This document shows positions 53,669 to 62,319 of a DNA stretch of 63,510 nt, piece by piece; position 1 is the first letter of the stretch; each line of letters begins with the position of its first letter. This stretch comes from Clostridia bacterium. GTDB taxonomy: Bacteria > Bacillota > Clostridia > Oscillospirales > Acutalibacteraceae. The notes beneath the pieces are model-generated. The model worked only from the letters and a program-made list of their open reading frames with translations, had not been told where the DNA came from and ran no database searches. The stretch is from contig CAAGJJ010000035.1 of NCBI GenBank assembly GCA_900770165.1, positions 1 to 63,510 on the forward strand, given 5' to 3'. The position numbers and the translations under genes are program-made.

Positions 53669-55942
53669 ATGACAGCTAGTATAAAAAGGTGTTTAAGTTC
53701 TTTTTTAATCTTAATTATAGTATTTTCGAGTGTTTATAATGTAGGACCACTTGCAGCTTCTAATGATTTAAACAGCGATAAAATAACTTTGTACCATACA
53801 AACGATATACATGGGAAAGTTGAAAGTAAGTATGATTCGAATGGAAATTTAGTTCAAATTGGATTTGATATTTTAAAAACAATTAAAAATTCAACCCAAA
53901 ATTCTCTTTTATTAGATTCAGGAGATATAACTCAAGGCTCCATTCTTGCATCGTATAGCAAAGGCTCAGATATAATAGATCTAATGGGCGAAGTAGGGTA
54001 TGATGTTATGGGTTTAGGAAATCATGATTTCGATTATGGAGCAGAGCAAGTATTAAAAAATGCTGAAAAAGCAAAGTTTCCAGTTATATCTGCCAACACG
54101 TATTTGAAAGAAAGTAATGCGCCTTTATTAAAGGATATAAACTTTGGTAACGGATGTAATGTTATTAAAGAGGTTGCCGGAAAGAGAATTGGAATTTTTT
54201 CTCTTTTAACACCAGAAACAGCATATAGATCAAAACCTGAAAATACTAAATTGTGTGAATTTAAAGATGTAATAGAAATAGCTAAGCAGCAGGTTGAGAT
54301 ATTAAAAAATGAAAATGTAGATTTAATAGTATGTTTATCTCACATAGGTGTAGATGACTCAAGTGAAATAACGAGCGTAGATGTTGCACAACAAATTAAT
54401 GGTATTGATGTAATTCTTGACGGACACAGCCATTCAGTTATGAATGAAAAAGTTAATGATACATTAATTCAGCAAATTGGAACAGGTTCAAAGAATATTG
54501 GAAAATTAGAAATAGAAATAGTAAATGGTAAAATAGATATTAATTATGATATTTTATCAGCAAAAAAAATTGGAGAAGTTTATAAAGCAGATCAAGAAAT
54601 TACGGATTTGTATAATAAATTATCTGAAGATAAACGTCCTCTTCTTGAAAGAGTAATTGGTAGAACAGATTCAAAACTTTATGGCGGAAGCTATGAAGGA
54701 AAGAGTATTAGCAGAATGGCTGAAACAAATCTTGGCTTGTTGGTTGCTGATGCTATGCTTTGGGAGGCCAATAAACTTTTAAGTGGAAATGATGAGGCAA
54801 AGAATTTAGATTTGGTTGTGTTGCAGAATGGTGGAGGAGTAAGAAGTACCATAGATGGTGGTTTTATTACTATTGACGATGTTGAAAGTATCGATACAAA
54901 TGGTAACAGCTTATCTGTTAAAAAGGTAACACCGAAAGACCTTTATAGTATTTTAGAAAATGGTGTATCGAAATTAAATCCTCCAAAATCTCAAGGAGAT
55001 TCATTGACAGGGCCAGATGGAAGATTTCCACAAGTAGCAGGTATGAGAGTGGAATATGATATAACAAAAGAGCCGTATGTTCCAGGAAGTAGTGAGGGAG
55101 AAAGGGTTACCAAAATTGTACTTTTAAATGCTGATGGATCAGACGGTAAAGTACTCGATAGATTAGACACGAATACTCAAATTGGATTTGTTTCAAACGA
55201 TTTTGAAAATTCTGCAGGAGATGGGTATTTAATGTTAAAAGATCATCCTGTGTTGGCGGAAGGAGATGTTATAACTAATATCATAGCTGCTTATATAAAT
55301 AAATTGACAATAGACGGTGGAGGAAGATTCAGCTATCCATTTAAACAGGAAAGACTTAAACTTATTAAGCAGGATAACTTATATAGTAACTATAATGCTA
55401 CTATAACAGTACTTGAGGAATCGGCAATTGTTGATACAAAAAGTGTTAAAGTTTCTGTAGATAATGGTCAACCAGCAGAAATGACTACAAATGAATTAGG
55501 TCAAATATTTATAAATGATCTTTCTTCTGGAATGCATAATATTAGAGTTGAGTATAATGGTAAGCTTGATGAAGTTTATGTAAATGAAGAAGCAGGTATT
55601 AAATCGGCTATTATAAAATTGGAAGATAAATCTCAGAAAAATGTAAAATGTACAATAAATATTATAAGTCAAATTCCTGGAAAAGTATGTTTGGAAGACA
55701 AAGGAATAATTGATTTTGCACGGCAATCGTATGATTCATTGACAAATAGTGAGAGACAACAAGTATCGAATTATAATGAACTTCAAGATGCAGAGAGAAA
55801 ATTAGCAGGGCTAGATAAACCGATGAATGCTGTAAAGGATACTCCAATGATGGCTGTAATATTTATATTTTCTGGTATTGCCATAAGCATTTTGGCAGTA
55901 GTAATTGTAAAAAAATATAAGGCTAAAAAAGCTGGTATATAA
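53669..55942 (+). CDS. secreted 5'-nucleotidase/2',3'-cyclic phosphodiesterase family protein
   Basis: A surface protein of 757 residues. It has a signal peptide (about 1-30), a metallophosphoesterase domain (about 38-275: YHTNDIHGK, GLGNHDFDYG, DGHSHS) and a 5'-nucleotidase C-terminal domain (about 325-560: QNGGGVRSTIDGG). A short Ig-like part follows, then a module near 685-715 reading FARQSYDSLTNSERQQV, a motif frequent in clostridial surface proteins. A C-terminal membrane helix (about 728-748) and basic tail anchor it; no LPXTG was seen. It probably salvages phosphate and nucleosides. Confidence 0.92.
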   Translation: MTASIKRCLSSFLILIIVFSSVYNVGPLAASNDLNSDKITLYHTNDIHGKVESKYDSNGNLVQIGFDILKTIKNSTQNSLLLDSGDITQGSILASYSKGSDIIDLMGEVGYDVMGLGNHDFDYGAEQVLKNAEKAKFPVISANTYLKESNAPLLKDINFGNGCNVIKEVAGKRIGIFSLLTPETAYRSKPENTKLCEFKDVIEIAKQQVEILKNENVDLIVCLSHIGVDDSSEITSVDVAQQINGIDVILDGHSHSVMNEKVNDTLIQQIGTGSKNIGKLEIEIVNGKIDINYDILSAKKIGEVYKADQEITDLYNKLSEDKRPLLERVIGRTDSKLYGGSYEGKSISRMAETNLGLLVADAMLWEANKLLSGNDEAKNLDLVVLQNGGGVRSTIDGGFITIDDVESIDTNGNSLSVKKVTPKDLYSILENGVSKLNPPKSQGDSLTGPDGRFPQVAGMRVEYDITKEPYVPGSSEGERVTKIVLLNADGSDGKVLDRLDTNTQIGFVSNDFENSAGDGYLMLKDHPVLAEGDVITNIIAAYINKLTIDGGGRFSYPFKQERLKLIKQDNLYSNYNATITVLEESAIVDTKSVKVSVDNGQPAEMTTNELGQIFINDLSSGMHNIRVEYNGKLDEVYVNEEAGIKSAIIKLEDKSQKNVKCTINIISQIPGKVCLEDKGIIDFARQSYDSLTNSERQQVSNYNELQDAERKLAGLDKPMNAVKDTPMMAVIFIFSGIAISILAVVIVKKYKAKKAGI

Positions 55943-55972
55943 AAAAGACTCCCAATTTACTGGGAGTCTTTT
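55943..55972. terminator. bidirectional terminator, nucleotidase/recR
   Basis: AAAAGACTCCCA/TGGGAGTCTTTT with a 6-nt loop lies between convergent genes. Confidence 0.9.
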
Positions 55973-55978
55973 ACTATT

Positions 55979-56581
55979 TTAAATTTCATTTCTTCCTTCA
56001 ATTGCTCTAGATAATGTTACTTCATCTGCGTATTCAAGGTCGCCTCCAACAGGAATTCCATAAGCAAGCCGTGTTACTTTTATACCTAATGGTTTTAATA
56101 ATTTAGATATATACATAGCGGTTGCTTCGCCTTCAACTGTTGGATTAGTTGCCATGATAACTTCTTTTACTTTTCCACAGTTTATTCTAGATAATAATTC
56201 CTTAATACGAATCTGATCAGGCCCTACACCGTTTAAAGGAGAAATTACCCCATGCAAAACGTGGTATAATCCATTAAACTCTTGAGTCCTTTCAAATGCT
56301 GCAACATCTCTTGGATCTTCTACAACACATATAACTGAGGTATCTCTAGAGTTACTTCTACAGACGCTGCACAATTCTTGATCAGTTAAATTACAGCATA
56401 ATTTACAATAATGTATTTTTTCATGTGCTTCTATAATTGCGGTAGAAAATTTTTTTGCTTCTGACTTTGGCAAATCAAGCACATAATACGCAAGACGTTG
56501 AGCAGTTTTTTTCCCTATTCCTGGCAGACGTTCAAACTGATCAATGAGTTTTGCCAACGGAGCTACATTGTATTCAGGCAT
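55979..56581 (-). CDS. recR: recombination mediator RecR
   Basis: A 200-residue ring-forming protein of the RecFOR pathway. The helix-hairpin-helix is at about 5-40 (RLPGIGKKTAQRLA), the four-Cys zinc finger at about 58-75 (HYCKLC...LCSVC), and the Toprim domain begins near 82 (VVEDPRDVAAFE). It is the last gene of dnaX-ybaB-recR, 3 bp after ybaB. Confidence 0.97.
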   Translation of the reverse strand: MPEYNVAPLAKLIDQFERLPGIGKKTAQRLAYYVLDLPKSEAKKFSTAIIEAHEKIHYCKLCCNLTDQELCSVCRSNSRDTSVICVVEDPRDVAAFERTQEFNGLYHVLHGVISPLNGVGPDQIRIKELLSRINCGKVKEVIMATNPTVEGEATAMYISKLLKPLGIKVTRLAYGIPVGGDLEYADEVTLSRAIEGRNEI

Positions 56582-56584
56582 AAT

Positions 56585-56929
56585 TTAGAATAATCCTGGC
56601 ATTTCCATTGAGCCAGATATTTTGTCAAGAGTTTCTTTTTTATCGTTAGCAGCTTGTCTTAAAGCTTCATTTGATGCTGCTATAATTAAGTCTGATAGCA
56701 TTTCTACGTCTTCAGGATCAACAACTTCGGGTTTAATGTCTAAACTTTTAATTTCCATTTTGCCAGTAACAGTAACTGCTACTGCTTCTCCTCCAGAAGT
56801 TGCAGAATATTCTTTTTCTGCTAACCTTTTTGTTTCTTCATCCATCTTAGTTTGTAATTGCTGAGCTTGTTGAGCTAATTGTTGTAAATTTCCCAATCCA
56901 CCGGGAAGTTTAGGCATTCTTGCTTTCAT
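56585..56929 (-). CDS. YbaB/EbfC nucleoid-associated protein
   Basis: A DNA-binding dimer of about 114 residues. The start MKARMPKLPGGLGNLQQLAQQ and the central SATSGGEAVAVTVTG match the family. The ATG at 56929 is 8 nt behind GGAGG; the frame opens five codons upstream at a TTG within the SD. It lies between dnaX and recR as in most Firmicutes. Confidence 0.95.
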   Translation of the reverse strand: MKARMPKLPGGLGNLQQLAQQAQQLQTKMDEETKRLAEKEYSATSGGEAVAVTVTGKMEIKSLDIKPEVVDPEDVEMLSDLIIAASNEALRQAANDKKETLDKISGSMEMPGLF

Positions 56930-56948
56930 AATATAATCCTCCAATAAG

Positions 56949-58565
56949 TTAATTTTGATTTACTTCAATGCCTGCATTTTTTGCAAGCTTTGCTAATTCA
57001 TCTAATTTATCCTCATTTTCGTTAGATTCTGAGGAGACTTTATATGGTCCTAGTTTATATACTTGACCTGTTACCTCTTGTATAGCTATACGCATTTTAT
57101 CACGTTGTGCAGATTTTCTTAATAATTCAAATGCCATAGAGTTTTGAGAATCTATTAAAACAAAATTTCCACTTACATATGCAATAGATCCATTAAAAGC
57201 TGTGGCGATAGTTTTTGAATACGATTTTAAAGCATTTAATATTTCTGGCCATTCTTTTAAAGGTTTAGCATTTTTGCATAATTCTTCTATATTTACTGGG
57301 TTTGAAGGTACAGAAGAAGGTTTATTATCTATTTTATTTGGAATTTGTTCATTAGTATTTATACTTTGTTTTGTTACATTATCATCTTTGTTTGAGTTAC
57401 TTTTTATAACTATATTAGAATTTGCTTTAACGTCTTTTTCTAATTTAGCTATTCTTGAAATTATAGATTCATTAGTATAGTCAAGTTCAGGAGACGTCAA
57501 CTTTATAAGTGAAAGTTCAATTTCTACTCTTTTATTGGAACCTTTGTACATTCTTTCAGCGGCAGATTGTAAACAATCTAGAGCGTGTATAACAGCTTCG
57601 AGCGAAATTGTTTTAGACTGTTCCTCTAATTCTTTATATATTTTATCTGAAACTATTATTAAATCTTTAGGTTTCTTCATGGTTTTTAGCAACATAAGAT
57701 TTCTAAAATGCTCAATTAATTCTTCACATAGTCTAATCATGTCTTTAGAAGAGTTATGAAGAGTATCAACTATTTTAAGAGCTTTTGTGCAATCTTTACT
57801 TAAAAGAGCATTAGCTAACTCTATAATGTTATCATGACCTGCAAGACCTGCTGTTTCAGTTACAGTTTCTTGTGTAATATTATTAGTTTTACCTAGACAT
57901 TGGTCTAGCAGAGAAAGAGAATCTCTAAGAGCACCATCAGAAATATGGGCAATTAACATAGCTGCATCATGATCTATTGATGCATTTTCTTGTTTAGCAA
58001 CAAATTCTAAACGTTTTGCTATATCATTTGGCGGAATTCTATGAAAATCGAACCTTTGACATCTAGATAATATAGTAGCTGGGAGTTTATGAATTTCTGT
58101 TGTTGCTAATATAAAAACAACGTGTTCTGGTGGTTCCTCTAAAGTTTTAAGTAAAGCATTAAAAGCTCCTATAGATAGCATATGAACTTCATCTATTATA
58201 TAAACACGATATTTTGCAGAAGCAGGTGTAAAGGCAGCTTCTTCTTTTAAAATTCTAATATTTTCAACACCATTATTGCTTGCTGCATCAATTTCTACAA
58301 CATCTAAAATTGAACCATTTTCTATTCCTTGACATATTTCGCATTTTCCACAAGGATCTCCATTCTGTAGATCTATACAGTTTATGGCTTTAGAAAGAAT
58401 TTTGGCACAAGTAGTTTTCCCAGTACCTCTTGAACCAGTGAATAAATAAGCATGTGAAATTCTGCCAGCTTTCAACTCGTTTTTAAGAGTAGTTGTAACT
58501 TGAGGTTGACCAACAACATCAGAAAAGATTTTGGGCCGCCATTTTCTATAAAGAACCTGATACAA
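56949..58565 (-). CDS. dnaX: DNA polymerase III subunits gamma/tau
   Basis: A 538-residue clamp-loader ATPase. Walker A GSRGTGKTTC is at 44-53, the zinc-binding cysteines are C63, C72, C75 and C78, a DEVHML box lies near 127, and the C-terminal tau-like region is low complexity with a short folded end. It starts with TTG behind GAGGTGA. The SRP RNA lies just upstream on the same strand, so read-through from its promoter may express dnaX. Confidence 0.97.
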   Translation of the reverse strand: MYQVLYRKWRPKIFSDVVGQPQVTTTLKNELKAGRISHAYLFTGSRGTGKTTCAKILSKAINCIDLQNGDPCGKCEICQGIENGSILDVVEIDAASNNGVENIRILKEEAAFTPASAKYRVYIIDEVHMLSIGAFNALLKTLEEPPEHVVFILATTEIHKLPATILSRCQRFDFHRIPPNDIAKRLEFVAKQENASIDHDAAMLIAHISDGALRDSLSLLDQCLGKTNNITQETVTETAGLAGHDNIIELANALLSKDCTKALKIVDTLHNSSKDMIRLCEELIEHFRNLMLLKTMKKPKDLIIVSDKIYKELEEQSKTISLEAVIHALDCLQSAAERMYKGSNKRVEIELSLIKLTSPELDYTNESIISRIAKLEKDVKANSNIVIKSNSNKDDNVTKQSINTNEQIPNKIDNKPSSVPSNPVNIEELCKNAKPLKEWPEILNALKSYSKTIATAFNGSIAYVSGNFVLIDSQNSMAFELLRKSAQRDKMRIAIQEVTGQVYKLGPYKVSSESNENEDKLDELAKLAKNAGIEVNQN

Positions 58566-58590
58566 TATCTCACCTCATAATAAAAATATA

Positions 58591-58770
58591 AAGCAAGACA
58601 GCCTATAAAAGGTCAATCATGCATTTAAGTATACGGGTAAGAAGACTGACTGCATCGCACAGAGAGATCCGCTTAATGCTGCTCGGTTCCCCGCCTGACA
58701 TGGTTCACGGGACTCCGCCGCACAGCGCCCGCTTGCCCGCATATTTAAATGTATGAATTCTGTCTTGCTT
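58591..58770 (-). ncRNA. ffs: signal recognition particle RNA, large bacterial type
   Basis: On the minus strand the ends AAGCAAGACAG and CTGTCTTGCTT pair and close the molecule (about 180 nt). The SRP core is recognisable as GTCAGG, then CGG-GGAA-CCG, then AGCAGC, preceded by GTGAACCAT. The size and the 5' GGGCAAGCGGGCGC region indicate an Alu domain as in Bacillus scRNA. The apical stem has CGG/CCG where UCC/GGA is usual; base pairing and the GGAA tetraloop are kept. It has its own strong promoter. Confidence 0.93.
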
Positions 58771-58798
58771 AAAGTGCTGAATATTTATCAATAAAAAT

Positions 58799-58827
58799 AT
58801 TATACTACATAGAATTAACGATTTCAA
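58799..58827 (-). promoter_or_regulatory. promoter of SRP RNA
   Basis: On the minus strand TTGAAA (58822-58827) and a perfect TATAAT (58799-58804) are separated by 17 bp, about 29 nt before the mature RNA. Confidence 0.8.
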
Positions 58828-58871
58828 CACCTATTTTGCCTTATTATAATGGTTTTATTTAAAAATTATGT

Positions 58872-58901
58872 TTGTCGATTATGGTTAGGTAAAGGTAATA
58901 T
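58872..58901 (+). promoter_or_regulatory. possible promoter of small membrane-protein gene
   Basis: TTGTCG (58872-58877) and TAATAT (58896-58901) are separated by 18 bp. The match is moderate. Confidence 0.4.
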
Positions 58902-58951
58902 AGTAAGTACCAGTAATATAAAAATTACATATCATATAAAGAGGTGATAAT

Positions 58952-59287
58952 ATGCTTCGAACGGTATGTGATATAGTTTGCGTTTTTCTTTTAATTATAG
59001 GGCTTGTAGAAGTAATACGCTATGCAATTTTAAAAATTATGACAGTAAAAGATGACAGCAATGAACTTTTAGTATTACCAATTTATGGACATAATGAAGA
59101 AGCTGAGTTCTTATTAAGAAGCGCAGCAACAAAACTTAGGTGGAATGATTTAAATAATGAAAAATTAATCGTTTGTTTAGATTGCGGTATGGACGAAGAA
59201 ACAAAACATATATGTAATACTATAAGTTTAGAATATGATTTTATGAGGGTTTATAATATGAAAGAGTTTGAAGCTATGTTTAAGTGA
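58952..59287 (+). CDS. small membrane-anchored protein of unknown function
   Basis: A 111-residue protein with an N-terminal membrane helix (about 8-30) and a cytoplasmic domain. The GHNEEAEFLLRSAATKLRW and VCLDCGMDEETKHIC segments have three cysteines in all, but no zinc or redox motif I can name. It has a GAGGTGATA SD and a terminator at 59301, so it is a one-gene unit between the SRP RNA and recD2. No function is assigned. Confidence 0.75.
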   Translation: MLRTVCDIVCVFLLIIGLVEVIRYAILKIMTVKDDSNELLVLPIYGHNEEAEFLLRSAATKLRWNDLNNEKLIVCLDCGMDEETKHICNTISLEYDFMRVYNMKEFEAMFK

Positions 59288-59300
59288 AAATAAATAAAAT

Positions 59301-59328
59301 TAAGGGTGCATTTTTGCATCCTTATTTT
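59301..59328 (+). terminator. terminator of small membrane-protein gene
   Basis: TAAGGGTGCA/TGCATCCTTA (10 bp with one G-T pair) has a 4-nt loop, followed by TTTT. Confidence 0.75.
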
Positions 59329-59407
59329 AATGCTAAAAGTTGTTAATTATGATATAATATAAAAGACAAAACATTATAAAAGTTATGGGGGCTAATATTT
59401 AAGCAAA

Positions 59408-61618
59408 ATGGAAGAAAATTGCCTTTTAGAACTTACTGGATCGGTAGAACAGATAATTTTTAAAAATGAATCAAATGGTTACACAGTTCTTAGTCTTGCA
59501 ACGGAAGATGATATAATTACTGCTGTAGGAATAATGCCTCTTGCTGGTGTAGGTGAAGAGCTTAGATTGGTAGGTAGATTTAAAGAGCATCCAAGTTTTG
59601 GTTATCAGTTTTCAGTCGATGCTTACGAAAGATTTATGCCGACGACATCTAAAGCTATTGTTAAGTATTTATCGTCAGGGTCAGTTAAAGGAATAGGACC
59701 TGTTTTAGCAGCTAGAATAGTAGAGACTTTTGGTGATAATACTCTTGAAGTAATGCAAAAGGAACCTCAAAGGCTTTGCTCAATAAAAGGTATTACAAAA
59801 GCTAAAGCACAAAACATTTCAGAAGAACTGAAGAATATTTTTGGAATGAAAGAAGTTATGATGTACCTTAATAAATATGGGATAACGGCCGAGGAATCTA
59901 TAAAGATATGGAAAGCGTTTGGTTCAGAATCAGTTGAAAAAATAAACGAAAATCCTTATATTATTTGTGAGTTTCCAGTAGAAATAAGCTTTGATAAAGC
60001 AGATCAAATATCTATGTCTTTAGAAAAATCACAAGATAATGGATTTAGAATTAGAGCTGGACTTGTTTATATTTTAGAGCACAACATGAAAAATGGGCAT
60101 ACATGCTTACCAAAGGATAAATTAATTCCAGCTGCAGCGGGATTTTTAGATGTAGAAATTTCTAAAGTAGAGGATGAACTGGAAGTTCTTATTAACTCTA
60201 ATTTGTTGTTTTTAGAAGAAATTAGTGGTAGAGATTTTATATTTACACCTAAAATGTATAACAGTGAAGTATATACAGCAGGAAGGATAATGATGCTTCT
60301 AAATTTTCCACCAAGGCCTATTGACGGAGTTGAAGAGAAAATTAAAAATATTGAATTAGAAAATGGAATTCAATATGCATCATTGCAAAAAGAAGCTATA
60401 ACAGCAGCACTATTAAAAGGTACGTTAATACTTACAGGTGGGCCAGGAACAGGCAAGACTACAACTCTTAATGCAATTATAAAAATATTAAACTCAGCAG
60501 GAGAAAAGGTCCTTTTAGCAGCACCTACTGGAAGAGCAGCTAAAAGGATGAGCGAACTTACTGGCTATGAAGCTAAAACTATACATAGATTATTGGAAGT
60601 TGAATGGGACGAGAAAGATAATGCAAAATTTAAAAGGAATGAAAAGAATCTTTTAGAATGTGATGCATTGGTATTAGATGAACTTTCAATGGTAGATTCT
60701 AATATTTTTGAGAGTGTTTTGAAAGCTCTTCCGTTAGGTTCGAGATTAATATTAGTTGGCGATTCAGACCAGTTACCATCTGTAGGTCCCGGTAATGTTT
60801 TGGGAGATCTTGTTAATTCTGGAATTGTTCCAGTAGTAAGACTTGAACAAATATTTAGGCAAGCAATGAGCAGTCTTATTATAACAAATGCTCATAAGAT
60901 AGTTAAAGGTATTAACCCGGAACTTAGCAAGAAAGATAATGATTTTTTCTTTTTAGATTCCTGGGATGCAGAAAGAATAGGAGATACTATAGGAGAGTTG
61001 TGTACAAAAAGACTTCCTAAAGCGTATGGGTATTCACCATTGTTTGATATGCAGATACTTTGTCCTGGAAGAAAAGGAAAGCTGGGAACAATAGAATTAA
61101 ATAAAAAACTTCAGGCTGTTTTGAATCCATATGATCCTGAAAAGAAGGAAGTATTAATAAACGGGAATGTTTTCAGAGAAAACGATAAAGTTATGCAAAT
61201 AAAAAATAATTATAATATACCGTGGCAAAAAGATAATGGAGAATCTGGTGAAGGTGTATTTAATGGAGATGTTGGTATACTAATAGGAATCGATAGATCT
61301 ACTTCGTCAATTCTTGTAGCTTTTGATGATAAGGTTGCTATTTATAATTCAGAGAATATATCGGAATTAGAACTAGCCTACGCTATTACTATACATAAAA
61401 GCCAAGGAAGTGAATTTGAGGTTGTTATAATGCCGATGTTTAAAGGAGCTCCTCAATTAAGTTATAGAAATTTACTTTATACAGGAGTAACTAGAGCGAA
61501 AAGTATGATAATAATGGTTGGAATAAAAGATGAAGTTTACAAAATGGTTGAAAATGATAGAAAAACTAAGAGATTTTCTGGGCTTTACAATTTTTTAATG
61601 TTAAGTAGGAATAATTAG
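59408..61618 (+). CDS. recD2: ATP-dependent RecD2-type DNA helicase
   Basis: A 736-residue superfamily 1B helicase. The N-terminal OB-like and helix-hairpin-helix part (about 5-190: KGIGPVLAARIVETFG) precedes Walker A TGGPGTGKTTT near 345, DELSMVD near 425, and the C-terminal UvrD-like motif AITIHKSQGSEFEVV near 660. RecD2 acts outside RecBCD in Firmicutes. comF-like follows directly with no gap. Confidence 0.96.
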   Translation: MEENCLLELTGSVEQIIFKNESNGYTVLSLATEDDIITAVGIMPLAGVGEELRLVGRFKEHPSFGYQFSVDAYERFMPTTSKAIVKYLSSGSVKGIGPVLAARIVETFGDNTLEVMQKEPQRLCSIKGITKAKAQNISEELKNIFGMKEVMMYLNKYGITAEESIKIWKAFGSESVEKINENPYIICEFPVEISFDKADQISMSLEKSQDNGFRIRAGLVYILEHNMKNGHTCLPKDKLIPAAAGFLDVEISKVEDELEVLINSNLLFLEEISGRDFIFTPKMYNSEVYTAGRIMMLLNFPPRPIDGVEEKIKNIELENGIQYASLQKEAITAALLKGTLILTGGPGTGKTTTLNAIIKILNSAGEKVLLAAPTGRAAKRMSELTGYEAKTIHRLLEVEWDEKDNAKFKRNEKNLLECDALVLDELSMVDSNIFESVLKALPLGSRLILVGDSDQLPSVGPGNVLGDLVNSGIVPVVRLEQIFRQAMSSLIITNAHKIVKGINPELSKKDNDFFFLDSWDAERIGDTIGELCTKRLPKAYGYSPLFDMQILCPGRKGKLGTIELNKKLQAVLNPYDPEKKEVLINGNVFRENDKVMQIKNNYNIPWQKDNGESGEGVFNGDVGILIGIDRSTSSILVAFDDKVAIYNSENISELELAYAITIHKSQGSEFEVVIMPMFKGAPQLSYRNLLYTGVTRAKSMIIMVGIKDEVYKMVENDRKTKRFSGLYNFLMLSRNN

Positions 61619-62278
61619 ATGATTAAAGTTATAAATAAAATATTTAATATTATCTATCCAAAAAGATGCCCATTTTGCGATAAAGTTATTGAGTCATCAT
61701 TAAGCATGTGTGACTCTTGCAAGAATGATGTTGCACCAATATTTATACAAAGAGATATATTTTTAGATGAAAAAATTATTCCCTGTATATCTCCATTTAA
61801 ATATACGGGTAAAGTTGCAGAATCTATTAAGAAGTTTAAATTTAATGGAAGAAAAGAATATGCAGAATGTTTATCGAAATTTATGGTAGATACATTTAAT
61901 ATTTATTATAAGAATGAAAAAATTGATTATATAACTTCTGTTCCACTGTATTCAAGTAGAAAGAGAGATAGAGGATATAATCAAGCGGAAATATTATCAA
62001 AAAGCATAGGCAAAAAGGTTAATATTACATATAAAAATTTACTAAAAAAGGATAAGATAAATTTGCAACAACATATGCTTTCTTACGATAAAAGAGAAGA
62101 AAATGTAAAAAATGTATATTCAGCAAAGCGGAAAGATATAATTAATGGTAGTAAAATATTAATTTGTGATGATGTAATTACAACAGGTAGTACTTTGAAA
62201 GAATGTTGTAGAATACTTTATGAGAATGGAGCTAGTAAAGTGCTTGGCATTACTACAGCTAGTACAAAAGTTAATTAA
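61619..62278 (+). CDS. comF: ComF family phosphoribosyltransferase-like protein
   Basis: 219 residues. An N-terminal zinc knuckle (C17, C20, C31, C34) is followed by a PRTase domain with the PRPP loop ILICDDVITTGSTLKECC near 180. ComF helps DNA uptake in competent Bacillus, and the family is also found in non-competent bacteria. It begins immediately after the recD2 stop. Confidence 0.9.
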   Translation: MIKVINKIFNIIYPKRCPFCDKVIESSLSMCDSCKNDVAPIFIQRDIFLDEKIIPCISPFKYTGKVAESIKKFKFNGRKEYAECLSKFMVDTFNIYYKNEKIDYITSVPLYSSRKRDRGYNQAEILSKSIGKKVNITYKNLLKKDKINLQQHMLSYDKREENVKNVYSAKRKDIINGSKILICDDVITTGSTLKECCRILYENGASKVLGITTASTKVN

Positions 62279-62319
62279 GAATGTAATTAAGTTTATAATT
62301 TATAAAGTGGGGGGATAAA

